A stretch of DNA of 64,000 bases from an uncultured Muribaculum sp. (GCA_910578785.1 CAJTSJ010000002.1:62001-126000), one strand, 5' to 3'. Positions 53,100 through 62,667 are shown, counted from the first letter of the stretch. Program-made: numbers and translations. Notes: generated from the sequence alone by a model not told the origin.

Positions 53100-54401
53100 A
53101 TGACAAAAGGCAATTATCTCTTTACCTCGGAGTCAGTCTCGGAAGGACATCCCGACAAAGTGGCTGACCAGATTTCAGATGCCATCCTCGACGAATTTCT
53201 TGCCCACGACAAGGACTCCAAAGTAGCATGCGAGACTCTCGTGACCACAGGCCAGGTGGTAGTGGCCGGCGAGGTCAAAAGCAAGGCCTACATCGACCTA
53301 ATGGACGTGACGCGACGCGTAATCAACGAAATAGGCTACGACCGCAGCGAACTGCGCTTCGACGGAAGCTCGTGCGGAGTGCTGTCGGCACTTCACGAGC
53401 AGAGCTGCGACATCAACCGAGGCGTAGAACGCCGCCGCCGCGCCGACCAGGGCGCAGGCGACCAGGGAATGATGTTCGGCTATGCTTCGGACGAGACCCC
53501 CAACTATATGCCGCTGCCTCTCGACCTGAGCCACACCCTGCTGCGCGAGCTGTCGGCCATACGCCGCGAAGGAAGCCTCATGCCCTATCTGCGCCCCGAC
53601 GCCAAGAGCCAGGTGACAGTGGAATACGGCCCGGACAACCGCCCGGTAAGAATCCACACCATCGTCATCTCAACCCAGCACGACGAGTTCGTCACTCCCG
53701 GCGACAAGGAAGCCAAGAACCAGGACGAGGCCGACAAGATGATGCTTGAAAAGATATACCGCGATGTCAAGGAGATACTTCTGCCCCTGGTGACGGCCAA
53801 GCTTCCCGACAATGTGAAGGCCCTGTTTGACGAGAACCTGATACTGCACGTCAACCCGACCGGCAAGTTCGTAATCGGAGGCCCCCACGGCGACACCGGC
53901 CTGACCGGACGCAAAATCATCGTAGACACCTACGGCGGACGCGGCGCCCACGGCGGCGGCGCATTCTCAGGCAAAGACCCCTCGAAGGTCGACCGCTCGG
54001 CGGCCTATGCGGCACGCCACATAGCCAAAAACCTCGTGGCGGCAGGCGTGGCCCGCGAAGTGCTCGTCCAGGTGGCCTATGCCATCGGCGTGGCCAAGCC
54101 GGTGAGCCTCAACGTGAACACGTTCGGCACCGCCAACGTGAAGATGTCCGACGCCGAGATTTCGCAGATTGTCGACAAACTGTTTGACATGCGCCCTGCG
54201 TCCATCGAAAAGCGTCTGAAACTGCGCAATCCCATCTACCAGGAGACCGCCTCGTACGGACACGTCGGACGCGAACCGCGCACCGTGACCAAAAAGTTCA
54301 CGTCCAAGTATGAGAAAGAGAAGACCATCACCGTCGAACTCTTCACTTGGGAAAAGCTTGACATGGTCGACAAAATCCGCCATGCATTCCGCCTGAAATA
54401 G
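53100..54401 (+). CDS. metK: S-adenosylmethionine synthetase
   Basis: 433 residues from the ATG at 53100. The upstream in-frame ATG at 52968 lies within the leader between the riboswitch and the second hairpin and is rejected. Hallmarks: SVSEGHPDKVADQISDAILD at the N-terminus (His and Asp of the ATP/Mg site), GAGDQGMMFGYASDE, GGPHGDTGLTGRKIIVDTYGG region and GAFSGKDPSKVDRSAAYAARH for phosphate binding. It makes SAM from methionine and ATP. The length of about 430 is usual for Bacteroidetes MetK, longer than the E. coli enzyme. Regulation by its own product is suggested by the SAM-II-like leader. Confidence 0.97.
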   Translation: MTKGNYLFTSESVSEGHPDKVADQISDAILDEFLAHDKDSKVACETLVTTGQVVVAGEVKSKAYIDLMDVTRRVINEIGYDRSELRFDGSSCGVLSALHEQSCDINRGVERRRRADQGAGDQGMMFGYASDETPNYMPLPLDLSHTLLRELSAIRREGSLMPYLRPDAKSQVTVEYGPDNRPVRIHTIVISTQHDEFVTPGDKEAKNQDEADKMMLEKIYRDVKEILLPLVTAKLPDNVKALFDENLILHVNPTGKFVIGGPHGDTGLTGRKIIVDTYGGRGAHGGGAFSGKDPSKVDRSAAYAARHIAKNLVAAGVAREVLVQVAYAIGVAKPVSLNVNTFGTANVKMSDAEISQIVDKLFDMRPASIEKRLKLRNPIYQETASYGHVGREPRTVTKKFTSKYEKEKTITVELFTWEKLDMVDKIRHAFRLK

Positions 54402-54430
54402 AGCCCGGACGACCGCACTACAGCCTACCG

Positions 54431-54477
54431 ACTCCCCCAAAACGGCCGATTTTGGCCTTTGGGGGAGTTGACTTTTT
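54431..54477 (+). terminator. Rho-independent terminator after metK
   Basis: Perfect 11-bp stem ACTCCCCCAAA / TTTGGGGGAGT (54431-54441, 54458-54468) with an inner GGCC-type pair, followed by TGACTTTTT. Confidence 0.82.
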
Positions 54478-54530
54478 AAAAATAGTGTGAAATAATGTTC
54501 TGCCGATTGCGTATTATAATTCAAAATTAC

Positions 54531-54538
54531 TAACTTTG
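54531..54538 (+). promoter_or_regulatory. -7 box of the PpiD-like gene
   Basis: TAACTTTG, with ATTG at 54506-54509, 21 bp upstream. The predicted start near 54545 lies at the foot of an 8-bp perfect hairpin (ACCCCAAT 54548-54555 with ATTGGGGT 54565-54572), a possible 5' stabiliser. Confidence 0.6.
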
Positions 54539-54625
54539 TGCGATTTTACCCCAATAGTCTATCCATTGGGGTGATTGCGTCATTGATTATACACAGTGAA
54601 ATATATTAAATACATCTAACAATAA

Positions 54626-56701
54626 ATGGCAACACTTGAAAAAATCCGCAAGAGATCCACTCTGCTCCTTATCGTCGTAGGTCTCGCCCTTCTGGCGTTC
54701 ATCATCGGTGACTTCTTCACTTCAGGCCGCGCACTGTTCGGCACAGGTACAACAATCGCCAAGGTAGGCGATGAGAAAATCGACATCCAGGAATTTTCCC
54801 GCCGCTATGAAGAAGCAAACCAGCGTGTACAACAGCAGAACAACGCTTCCCGCATCGACCCCGCCATGCTGCAGGCCGAAGTGCTCAACTCGATGATTCA
54901 GGAACGTCTTATCAACCAGGAAATCGAAGCTCTCGGCATCGAAGTAACCAACGATGAACTTTCCAAGGCCATGCTGGGAGTCAACGCACACCCCTACATG
55001 TATCAGATGGCCCGCCAGATCGGAGCCAACACTCCCGACGAAGTCTATGACCTCGCCTTCAATCCCGCAAAATACAACGTTCCCGCCGAAACAGCCCAGC
55101 AGCTCAAAACCATGTGGCTTCAGCAGGAAGAGCAGATGCTCCAGCTTCTGAAGATGCAGAAGTTCCAGAATCTGCTTGCAGGCGCGCTCGTGGCCAACGA
55201 GCTTGACGCCAAGGCCTACTACGACGGCAACGCTTCGACATCGCACATCGCATATGTGAAGAAGAACTACAGCTCTCTTCCCAACGAAGACTACGAAGTG
55301 TCGTCAGCCGAAATCAAGGCCCAGTACAACAAGGACAAGAACATGTTCAAGGTTCCGCAGGAAGTGCGCCGCGCCAACTACATCGCAGTCAACGTAGCCC
55401 CCTCGGTCCAGGACAAGGACGAAGCCCAGGTGCTCGTAGACTCCGTAATCAACCTTCTCAAGGCCACTCCCGCCCTTGACGCCATCGCAGGCGACGTGAA
55501 CTTCGGCGTTGACCGCCAGACCACGACTTCCGGCGTCATCACCAACCCGATTCTCCGCGCATTCGTGACCGACTCCGTTCCCGGATCGGTTCGCCAGATT
55601 TCATACATCAACGACGAGTTCACCATCGCCAAGCTGATCGACAGCAAGATGGCCGTAGACTCAATCAACGTTGACCTCATCGCCTATCAGGGCGACGCCG
55701 CCGGACGCGACTCACTGCTCACCGCCCTCAACTCAGGCAAGGCATTCACCGAAGTTTCGGCAATGCCCGGCGTGGTAAACGCAGTTGAAGACCTCTGGCA
55801 GACTCTCGCCGCCGCTCCCGACAATGACGTGAAAGCCCGTCTGCTCAATGCTCCCTCAGGATACTTCATCGTAGACAGCACCGCCAATATGGCCCAGATA
55901 GCCCGCGTCAACACCAAGCGCGCACCCGTGAAGGTCTATGACTACGCTACAGTCAACTACAAGGTATATCCCTCGGACGAAACTATCGACAAGCTCAACG
56001 ACGACCTCGCCGCATTTGTAGGCAACATCCAGAACGCCGACTCGCTCACTATCGAGAAGGCCATGAGCGCCGGCTACACCCTGCTTCCCGCCACCATCAC
56101 CGCCGACACCTACATGCTCGGCAACATCCCCTACTCGCGCAATGCCGTGCGCTGGGCCATGGACGCCAAGAAGGGCCAGGTATCTCCCATTCTCGAGGAC
56201 AATCAGAACGACCATCTCATCGTAGTGGCGCTCAACGACATAATCGAACCGGGATTCGCACCCCTCTCCGACTCCAACATCCTCTCGACCGAGACCCTCA
56301 AGGCACGTAACCAGAAGAAGGGCGCCGACCTGATGGGCAAATACAACGGCAAGGCCAACGACCTCGCAGGTTATGCACAGCTGCTCGGTTCGCAGATCGA
56401 CTCCACCAACGTGACATTCGGACAGAGCAGCATCAGCGGCATCGGATTCGAGCCCGCATTAATCGGCCAGGCCGCAGCCGCCGCTCCCAACGTCATGTCA
56501 GGACTCGTCCAGGGCGACAACGGAGTGTATGTGTTCACCGTAATCGGCGTGGACAACGAATCACGTCCCTACAACTATCAGGAATATGCAGCCCGCTACA
56601 ACCAGCAGATGGGCAGCCAGGCTGTCATGCAGAACCTCATCAACATAATGATGGAGAACAACAAGGTTGAAAACAACACCCTCAAGTTCTACACTGAATA
56701 A
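54626..56701 (+). CDS. PpiD/SurA-like membrane-anchored periplasmic folding factor
   Basis: 691 residues. A short basic N-terminus is followed by one membrane anchor (about 11-33, TLLLIVVGLALLAFIIGDFF), then a SurA-N-like helical region (DIQEFSRRYEEANQRVQQQN, LNSMIQERLINQEIEALGIEVTNDEL) as in PpiD. The middle region where parvulin domains should stand (about 330-450) has only weak likeness: the usual HIL and GGDLG motifs are missing (VDLIAYQGD and VEDLWQT instead), so prolyl isomerase activity is doubtful. It probably works as a chaperone for exported proteins, anchored in the inner membrane. It has its own promoter and terminator. Confidence 0.85.
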   Translation: MATLEKIRKRSTLLLIVVGLALLAFIIGDFFTSGRALFGTGTTIAKVGDEKIDIQEFSRRYEEANQRVQQQNNASRIDPAMLQAEVLNSMIQERLINQEIEALGIEVTNDELSKAMLGVNAHPYMYQMARQIGANTPDEVYDLAFNPAKYNVPAETAQQLKTMWLQQEEQMLQLLKMQKFQNLLAGALVANELDAKAYYDGNASTSHIAYVKKNYSSLPNEDYEVSSAEIKAQYNKDKNMFKVPQEVRRANYIAVNVAPSVQDKDEAQVLVDSVINLLKATPALDAIAGDVNFGVDRQTTTSGVITNPILRAFVTDSVPGSVRQISYINDEFTIAKLIDSKMAVDSINVDLIAYQGDAAGRDSLLTALNSGKAFTEVSAMPGVVNAVEDLWQTLAAAPDNDVKARLLNAPSGYFIVDSTANMAQIARVNTKRAPVKVYDYATVNYKVYPSDETIDKLNDDLAAFVGNIQNADSLTIEKAMSAGYTLLPATITADTYMLGNIPYSRNAVRWAMDAKKGQVSPILEDNQNDHLIVVALNDIIEPGFAPLSDSNILSTETLKARNQKKGADLMGKYNGKANDLAGYAQLLGSQIDSTNVTFGQSSISGIGFEPALIGQAAAAAPNVMSGLVQGDNGVYVFTVIGVDNESRPYNYQEYAARYNQQMGSQAVMQNLINIMMENNKVENNTLKFYTE

Positions 56702-56725
56702 ACGATTCCTGTCAGTCAAGACATA

Positions 56726-56766
56726 CAGGGGGGCCGGGCAAGCAAGCTCGGCCCCCTGCTTGTTTT
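56726..56766 (+). terminator. Terminator after PpiD-like gene
   Basis: GC-rich stem with arms 56726-56736 and 56749-56758 (one bulged G), then CTTGTTTTT. Confidence 0.75.
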
Positions 56767-56830
56767 TGCCATACCGGACCCGGCTCTTCATAATGAATGT
56801 GAATCGCCACATTTTTAACAATAAATTATG

Positions 56831-56838
56831 TATCTTTG
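56831..56838 (+). promoter_or_regulatory. -7 box of dapB operon
   Basis: TATCTTTG matches TAnnTTTG, 21 bp before the dapB ATG at 56860; no clear -33. Confidence 0.5.
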
Positions 56839-56859
56839 TGCCGTTAATATATCATCACG

Positions 56860-57612
56860 ATGAAAATTGCCCTTATTGGTTACGGAAAGATGGGCCATGC
56901 GATTGAAAAGACTGCAATCGCGCGCGGCCACGAAATAGTATGCAAGATCGACGCCGACAATGCCGCCGACTTCGACTCGCCGGAGTTTGCCTCGGCAGAC
57001 ATCGCCATAGAGTTCACCACACCGTCCACCGCCGTCGACAACTACCTGAAAGCGTTTCAGCGCAATGTCAAAGTGGTGTCAGGCACCACCGGGTGGACCG
57101 ACAGCATGCCACGCATCAAGGAGATGTGCGAAAAAGGCGAAGGCACACTGTTCTGGACATCCAACTTTTCGCTCGGCGTGAACATCTTTTTTGCCGTCAA
57201 CCGCTATCTGGCTTCAATCATGGGCGGATTTCCGCAATATAAGCCCTCGATGGAGGAGATACACCACATCCACAAACTCGACCATCCGTCAGGCACCGCC
57301 ATCACGCTCGCACAGGGCATAATGGCCAAGGATCCTGAGATAACATCATGGAAGGAAGCCGAAGACGTCGACAGCCACACGCTCAAAGTCGAGGCCGTGA
57401 GGGAGGGTGAAGTGCCCGGAACGCACATCGTCAGATGGGACAGCCAGGTAGACACCGTCACCATCGAACACCGCGCCAAAAGCCGCGACGGATTCGCTCT
57501 CGGCGCAGTGGTGGCCGCCGAATGGGCCTGCGGCCGCGAGGGCTGGCTGACAATGGACGAGATGATGCATTCGCTGGTATCGGCTCCCGCTCTGCTCGAC
57601 ATCGTAAAATAA
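56860..57612 (+). CDS. dapB: 4-hydroxy-tetrahydrodipicolinate reductase
   Basis: 250 residues. The NAD(P)-binding start MKIALIGYGKMGHAIEK has the GxGxMG pattern, and the catalytic region EIHHIHKLDHPSGTAITLA contains the conserved HH and K-D/H-PSGTA motif of DapB. It reduces the dihydrodipicolinate precursor in lysine and diaminopimelate synthesis in the cytosol. It heads a cluster with lepB and a WbqC-like gene, an order common in Bacteroidetes. Confidence 0.97.
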   Translation: MKIALIGYGKMGHAIEKTAIARGHEIVCKIDADNAADFDSPEFASADIAIEFTTPSTAVDNYLKAFQRNVKVVSGTTGWTDSMPRIKEMCEKGEGTLFWTSNFSLGVNIFFAVNRYLASIMGGFPQYKPSMEEIHHIHKLDHPSGTAITLAQGIMAKDPEITSWKEAEDVDSHTLKVEAVREGEVPGTHIVRWDSQVDTVTIEHRAKSRDGFALGAVVAAEWACGREGWLTMDEMMHSLVSAPALLDIVK

Positions 57613-57641
57613 TTCACGGTTCCCCCCACTTTCTTTTGACA

Positions 57642-59129
57642 ATGAACAACAACTCCAACAACACGGCCGCACGCAAGTCGGCATCAGAAGACTTCAAACA
57701 GAGAATACGCGACACCAAGCCCACCCGGTGGGTGCGCTTTATCATTGTCGCCCTGCTATTCACGGCGTGGGCGGCATGGCTCGGAAGCTGGTGGGTGCTG
57801 ATATTCCTCGTGCTCCTCTTTGACATATACATCACCGGCTATATCCCGCTCACGTGGTGGAAAAACAGCAAGAATCCCGTGGTCAAGACCGTCATGAGCT
57901 GGGTCGACGCCATAGTCTACGCCCTGATTCTCGTCTACTTCGTGTTCACATTCGTCGGACAGAACTACGCCATACCCTCATCGTCGCTCGAAAAGACACT
58001 GCTCGTCGGCGACTATCTGTGGGTGAACAAGATGGCCTACGGCCCGCGTGTGCCGATGACACCCGTGCACTTCCCCCTCGTGCAGAACCGCATACCTATA
58101 ATCGACACAAAAAGCTACACCGACTGGCCAAGCTGGAAATACCGCCGTCTGAAGGGTCTCGGAAGCGTGGAGCGCGGCGACATCGTAGTGTTCAACTTCC
58201 CGCAGGGCGACACCGTGTGCACCAAGTTCATGGAAGAATCGCCGGAGACCTACTACGACCTCGTGAAAAAATATGGCCGATTCACCATCAAGAACAATCC
58301 GCAGGTGTTCGGCGAGGTAATCCACATGCCGGTAGACCGCCGCCAGAACTATGTGAAACGCGCCGTCGGCCTTCCCGGAGAGACCATCGAGATTGTAGAC
58401 GACACCATATACATTGACGGCAAGGCCATACCTCAGCCGGAAAACGTTCAGCACAACTACTTCTTCCAGGTCGACGGAGAGTTCACAGAAGCCGACTGGG
58501 AGCGTCTCGGCATAGCCGTGGACGACCGCTTTGACTGGGCCGTGGATGCCAAGACCGCGCTCGCCAACGGATTCAAGGTCAACGCCGACGGTTCGGTACC
58601 GAGCATATACGTGTCGCCCCTCACTCCGGCCATGCGCGGAATGCTTGCGGCCGACCCCCGCGTCAAGTCCGTGGCCAAGGCTTCATCCATGCCGATTCCG
58701 CTGTTTCCCGAAGAGTTCTCCACCGGCTGGACAGTGGCCAACTACGGTCCGCTGTGGATACCGAAAAAGGGTGCCACAATCAATCTCGACGAAGATGCCT
58801 GGAAATGCTACAGCCGTGTAATACGCAACTACGAAGGCCACTCCGACGCATATATCCAGAACGGTACAGTGTATATCGACGGCAAGCCAGCCAAGGACTA
58901 TACATTCGAGATGGACTATTACTTTATGATGGGCGACAACCGCGACAACTCGTCAGACTCGCGCTTCTGGGGCTTCGTTCCGGAAGACCACATAGTCGGC
59001 AAACCGTGGCGCGTGCTTGTGTCGTTTGACAAGGACAAGGGTCTGTTCAGTGGCAAAATCCGATGGAACAGAGTGTTCAAGAGCGCCAATCCCGACAAGG
59101 AAGCCTTTGCCGAAACCGCAAACCGATAA
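57642..59129 (+). CDS. lepB: Signal peptidase I, long Bacteroidetes form
   Basis: 495 residues from the ATG at 57642, which gives a basic N-terminus before the membrane segments; in-frame codons upstream lie inside dapB. Two to three membrane helices (about 30-75 and 92-115) are followed by the catalytic serine Ser115 in AIPSSSLEKTLLVGD and lysine Lys239 in NYVKRAVGLPGE. The C-terminal box is MMGDNRDNSSDSRFWGFVPE. It is much longer than E. coli LepB in its catalytic part because of an insert between the Lys box and the GDNRDNS box (about 270-420), seen also in other Bacteroidetes. It cleaves signal peptides at the periplasmic face of the inner membrane. The gap to the next gene is 13 bp. Confidence 0.94.
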   Translation: MNNNSNNTAARKSASEDFKQRIRDTKPTRWVRFIIVALLFTAWAAWLGSWWVLIFLVLLFDIYITGYIPLTWWKNSKNPVVKTVMSWVDAIVYALILVYFVFTFVGQNYAIPSSSLEKTLLVGDYLWVNKMAYGPRVPMTPVHFPLVQNRIPIIDTKSYTDWPSWKYRRLKGLGSVERGDIVVFNFPQGDTVCTKFMEESPETYYDLVKKYGRFTIKNNPQVFGEVIHMPVDRRQNYVKRAVGLPGETIEIVDDTIYIDGKAIPQPENVQHNYFFQVDGEFTEADWERLGIAVDDRFDWAVDAKTALANGFKVNADGSVPSIYVSPLTPAMRGMLAADPRVKSVAKASSMPIPLFPEEFSTGWTVANYGPLWIPKKGATINLDEDAWKCYSRVIRNYEGHSDAYIQNGTVYIDGKPAKDYTFEMDYYFMMGDNRDNSSDSRFWGFVPEDHIVGKPWRVLVSFDKDKGLFSGKIRWNRVFKSANPDKEAFAETANR

Positions 59130-59142
59130 ACCGGCCACCCCT

Positions 59143-59784
59143 GTGAGCGACTCACCCTTAATACGCTATCCCGACCGCACGCTGGTGCTCGCTCCCGCTT
59201 ACTGCGGAAGCATCTACCGATATGCGGCCATGGCCATGTACGGCAACGTCATCATCGACACGTCGCGCCGCTTCAACAAGCGCGAGAAGGAGTGCCACCG
59301 GTGCACCATCGAGGGACCCAACGGACTTCAACGCCTCACCGTGCCGCTCGAAAAGCCCCAGCAGTGGCATTCGACACTGCTCGACGACGTAAAAGTGTCG
59401 ACCCACGGCGAATGGTGGCATGTGCATTGGGGAGCAATCGAATCGGCCTACGGGCGCACCCCCTACTTCGAATACTACGCCGACGAGCTTCTGCCCGCTT
59501 TCTCAGGAAAAATCGAACAGCTCGCAGAGCTTGACGGCATGATACACTCCTTCTGCATGAAAGCCCTGGGCATAAGCCCCGGCACCACGCTGTCAGAACC
59601 TGTCGACCGTGCAATTCCGCCGATGGCCGACATACCTTACTATCAGGTATGGGACAAGCGCTACGGATTCATGCCCGGGCTGAGTGTGCTCGACCTCATA
59701 TTCAACATGGGTCCCGAATCGCCGTTGGTGCTTAAGAAGATGGCCGACAGCCTTTTGAGCCATGAAGATAATCATCGCATTTGA
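59143..59784 (+). CDS. WbqC-like family protein (GTG start)
   Basis: 213 residues if it starts at the GTG at 59143, just after the lepB stop. ATG codons further upstream lie within lepB, and the next in-frame ATG (in AAMAMYG) would cut off the conserved start LVLAPAYCGSIYRYAAM. Recognisable WbqC motifs are RRFNKREKECHRCTIEGPNGLQRLTVPLE (quoted by its ends RRFNKRE and LTVPLE) and WGAIESAYGRTPYFEYYADEL. WbqC-like proteins occur in surface polysaccharide and lipoprotein-related clusters; their activity is not established. The gene ends within the start of glycerate kinase (23-bp overlap). Confidence 0.85.
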   Translation: MSDSPLIRYPDRTLVLAPAYCGSIYRYAAMAMYGNVIIDTSRRFNKREKECHRCTIEGPNGLQRLTVPLEKPQQWHSTLLDDVKVSTHGEWWHVHWGAIESAYGRTPYFEYYADELLPAFSGKIEQLAELDGMIHSFCMKALGISPGTTLSEPVDRAIPPMADIPYYQVWDKRYGFMPGLSVLDLIFNMGPESPLVLKKMADSLLSHEDNHRI

Positions 59785-60814
59785 CAAGTACAAAGGATGC
59801 CTGACAGCCACTGAACTGTGCTCCGCAGGCGAAAGCGCACTGCGCCTGCGCTTCGGGCCCGACGCAGAGATTCTGTCCATGCCGATGTCCGACGGAGGCG
59901 AGGGCATGCAGGAAATTCTCGACGGCATATACCGAGGCCGCACCGACGCCCCGTGCTTCATCGAGACCGCCCGTTGGTGCGGACTGGCCCAATTGCCGGC
60001 ATATCAACGTAATCCTTCCGTTCAGTCGACCTATCCCTTAGGCCAGGCCATAGCCGACGCCATATCGTCAGGCCGGCGCGGCATAGTGGTCGGACTTGGC
60101 GGATCGGCCACCAACGATGCCGGAACGGGGATGCTCCAGGCTCTCGGCTACCGGTTCATCGACCGCAATGGAGATTTGATAGAACGCCCGATGTGTGGCG
60201 CACTGCTCGAAGAGGTCGCGGCCATAGACACGTCGCACGCATTGCCCGGACTGTCCGAGACAAGATTTACGGCCATCTGCGATGTCGACGCGCCACTTTA
60301 CGGCCCTGACGGCGCGGCCTGCGTATTCGCGCCCCAGAAAGGCGCCTCGCCTGCCATGGTCAAGATGCTCGACCGCGGATTAAGACGGTTTGCCGCGGTG
60401 GCCGGCGACCCGAAGGCCTCCTCGCCCGGCGACGGCGCCGCCGGAGGCATCGGATTCGGCCTACGCACTTTTCTCCACGCCGAGATGATTCCCGGCACTG
60501 AATACATCATGCGCGCTTACGGATTTGACCGCGCCGTCAAAGACGCCTCGCTGATAATCACCGGCGAAGGCCGCTCCGACCGCCAGACACTGATGGGGAA
60601 AGTGCCGATGGGTGTGCTCAAGCACGGCTTGGATGCCCGTGTACCCGTCTATCTCGTGTCAGGAGCCGTAGACGACCGCCAGGCACTCGCCGAAGCCGGA
60701 TTCAGATGCATAGAAGCCGTCACCCCGCCCGACATGCCTATTGCGCAGGCCCTCGACCCCGACACGGCCCGCAGCAACCTCAGCGACGCACTCCGCACCA
60801 TGCCGCTGACATGA
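59762..60814 (+). CDS. Glycerate kinase (GarK/GlxK family)
   Basis: 350 residues. The start MKIIIAFDKYKGCLTATELC matches the SDSFKGSLSA-type start of glycerate 2-kinases, and other hallmarks are MSDGGEGMQEIL, VVGLGGSATNDAGTGMLQALGY, SPGDGAAGGIGFGL and ITGEGRSDRQTLMGKVP. It phosphorylates D-glycerate with ATP, feeding it to glycolysis. Translation is likely coupled to the upstream WbqC-like gene by the 23-bp overlap. Confidence 0.93.
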   Translation: MKIIIAFDKYKGCLTATELCSAGESALRLRFGPDAEILSMPMSDGGEGMQEILDGIYRGRTDAPCFIETARWCGLAQLPAYQRNPSVQSTYPLGQAIADAISSGRRGIVVGLGGSATNDAGTGMLQALGYRFIDRNGDLIERPMCGALLEEVAAIDTSHALPGLSETRFTAICDVDAPLYGPDGAACVFAPQKGASPAMVKMLDRGLRRFAAVAGDPKASSPGDGAAGGIGFGLRTFLHAEMIPGTEYIMRAYGFDRAVKDASLIITGEGRSDRQTLMGKVPMGVLKHGLDARVPVYLVSGAVDDRQALAEAGFRCIEAVTPPDMPIAQALDPDTARSNLSDALRTMPLT

Positions 60815-60897
60815 CGGCAAGCCGAAATCCGGGACAGACTTTACATTCAGCGGCGCAATTACTTAGGTTTCTTATTTTATAGCTCGGAAAAAATGAT

Positions 60898-60905
60898 TAA
60901 TTTTG
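60898..60905 (+). promoter_or_regulatory. -7 box of the lysS operon
   Basis: TAATTTTG matches TAnnTTTG; predicted start near 60912. It rules out the in-frame ATG at 60910 as start and supports 60934. Confidence 0.5.
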
Positions 60906-60933
60906 TCAATTGTATAATAAATTGGCAATTAAT

Positions 60934-62667
60934 ATGAATTTACTCGAACTTAGCGAACAAGAAATTCTGCGCCGCGGCAGTCTCGACGAAATGCGACGCC
61001 TCGGAATTGACCCGTATCCGGCTCCACTCTACCCTGTAGACGCCTACACAACAGAGATTAAGGAATCATTCCGCGATGACGAGGCCGAACCGCGCAAAGT
61101 TTGCGTGGCCGGACGAATCATGAGCCGCCGCATCATGGGTAAAGCTTCGTTTATCGAACTCCAGGACTCCAAAGGCCGCATACAGGTCTACATCAGCCGT
61201 GACGACCTTTGCCCCGGCGAAGACAAGGAGCTATACAACACCGTATTCAAGAAACTTCTCGACATAGGCGACTTCATCGGCATCAAGGGCTACGTGTTCC
61301 GCACGCAGACCGGCGAGATATCCGTCCACGCCCAGGAGCTGACAGTGCTCAGCAAGTCGCTCCGCCCGCTCCCCATCGTCAAGGTGAAGGACGGCGTGAC
61401 CTACGACGCGTTTGACGACCCCGAACTGCGCTACCGCCGCCGCTACGTCGACCTCGTGGTCAACGACCAGGTCAAGGACATCTTCATCAAGCGCACCAAG
61501 GTGTTCAACTCGATGCGCTCGTTCTTCAACGACCACGGCTATATGGAGGTCGAGACCCCCATACTGCAGGCCATCCCCGGAGGAGCGGCCGCACGTCCGT
61601 TCATCACCCACCACAACGCGCTCGACATTCCGCTCTATCTGCGCATCGCCGACGAGCTGTATCTGAAGCGTCTGATTGTGGGCGGCTTTGAAGGTGTCTA
61701 CGAATTCTCCAAGAACTTCCGCAACGAAGGCATGGACCGCACACACAACCCCGAGTTCACCTGCATGGAGATATACGTGGCCTACAAGGACTACAACTGG
61801 ATGATGGACTTCACCGAACGCATGCTCGAAAAGATATGCCTCGACGTCAACGGCACCACCGAAGTCAAGGTAGGCGACAACGTCATCTCGTTCAAGGCTC
61901 CGTTCAAGCGCATCACCATGATCGACTCCATCAAGGAGCACACCGGAATCGACATCAACGGCATGGACGAGCAGGCTCTGCGCGACGTGTGCAAGCAGCT
62001 TGACATTGAAGTCGACGAGACCATGGGCAAGGGCAAGCTTATCGACGAGATATTCGGCGAAAAGTGTGAAGGCAAGTACATCCAGCCCACATTCATCACC
62101 GACTATCCCATTGAGATGTCGCCGCTCACCAAGCGCCACCGCAACAATCCGGAGCTGACCGAACGCTTTGAGCTGATGGTCAACGGCAAGGAGCTCGCCA
62201 ACGCATATTCCGAGCTTAACGACCCCATCGACCAGTATGAACGCTTCGTAGAGCAGATGCGTCTGGCCGAAAAGGGCGACGACGAGGCAATGATCATCGA
62301 CAAGGACTTCATCCGCGCCCTCGAATACGGCATGCCCCCGACATCGGGAATGGGCATCGGCATGGATCGTCTCGTTATGCTCATGACCGGACAGACCACC
62401 ATACAGGAAGTGCTCCTGTTCCCGCAGATGCGCCCCGAAAAGACCCAGGTCCGCGACAAGGCCGAAGCCTACATGGCCATCGGCGTGCCCGAAGAATGGG
62501 TGGCTCCGCTTCAGAAAGCCGGATTCTATACCGTAAGCCAGATGGCCGACGCCAACCCCGGCAAGATGTTCCAGGACATCTGCGGCATCAACAAGAAGTT
62601 TAAACTCGAACTTAAGAATCCCTCACAGGATCAGGTTAAGGAATGGATTGCTGCCGCGGCGAAATAA
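60934..62667 (+). CDS. lysS: Lysyl-tRNA synthetase (class II)
   Basis: 577 residues from the ATG at 60934 (MNLLELSEQEILRRGSL), the usual start in Bacteroidetes. The OB-fold anticodon domain (VCVAGRIMSRRIMGKASFIELQD, key GRIMSRR) is followed by class II motifs: motif 2 in FRNEGMDRTHNPEFTCMEIY and motif 3 in GMGIGMDRLVML. The protein is about 70 residues longer at the C-terminus than E. coli LysS, with a helical tail (VPEEWVAPLQKAGFYTVSQM) found in Bacteroidetes. It overlaps gpsA by 25 bp. Confidence 0.97.
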   Translation: MNLLELSEQEILRRGSLDEMRRLGIDPYPAPLYPVDAYTTEIKESFRDDEAEPRKVCVAGRIMSRRIMGKASFIELQDSKGRIQVYISRDDLCPGEDKELYNTVFKKLLDIGDFIGIKGYVFRTQTGEISVHAQELTVLSKSLRPLPIVKVKDGVTYDAFDDPELRYRRRYVDLVVNDQVKDIFIKRTKVFNSMRSFFNDHGYMEVETPILQAIPGGAAARPFITHHNALDIPLYLRIADELYLKRLIVGGFEGVYEFSKNFRNEGMDRTHNPEFTCMEIYVAYKDYNWMMDFTERMLEKICLDVNGTTEVKVGDNVISFKAPFKRITMIDSIKEHTGIDINGMDEQALRDVCKQLDIEVDETMGKGKLIDEIFGEKCEGKYIQPTFITDYPIEMSPLTKRHRNNPELTERFELMVNGKELANAYSELNDPIDQYERFVEQMRLAEKGDDEAMIIDKDFIRALEYGMPPTSGMGIGMDRLVMLMTGQTTIQEVLLFPQMRPEKTQVRDKAEAYMAIGVPEEWVAPLQKAGFYTVSQMADANPGKMFQDICGINKKFKLELKNPSQDQVKEWIAAAAK

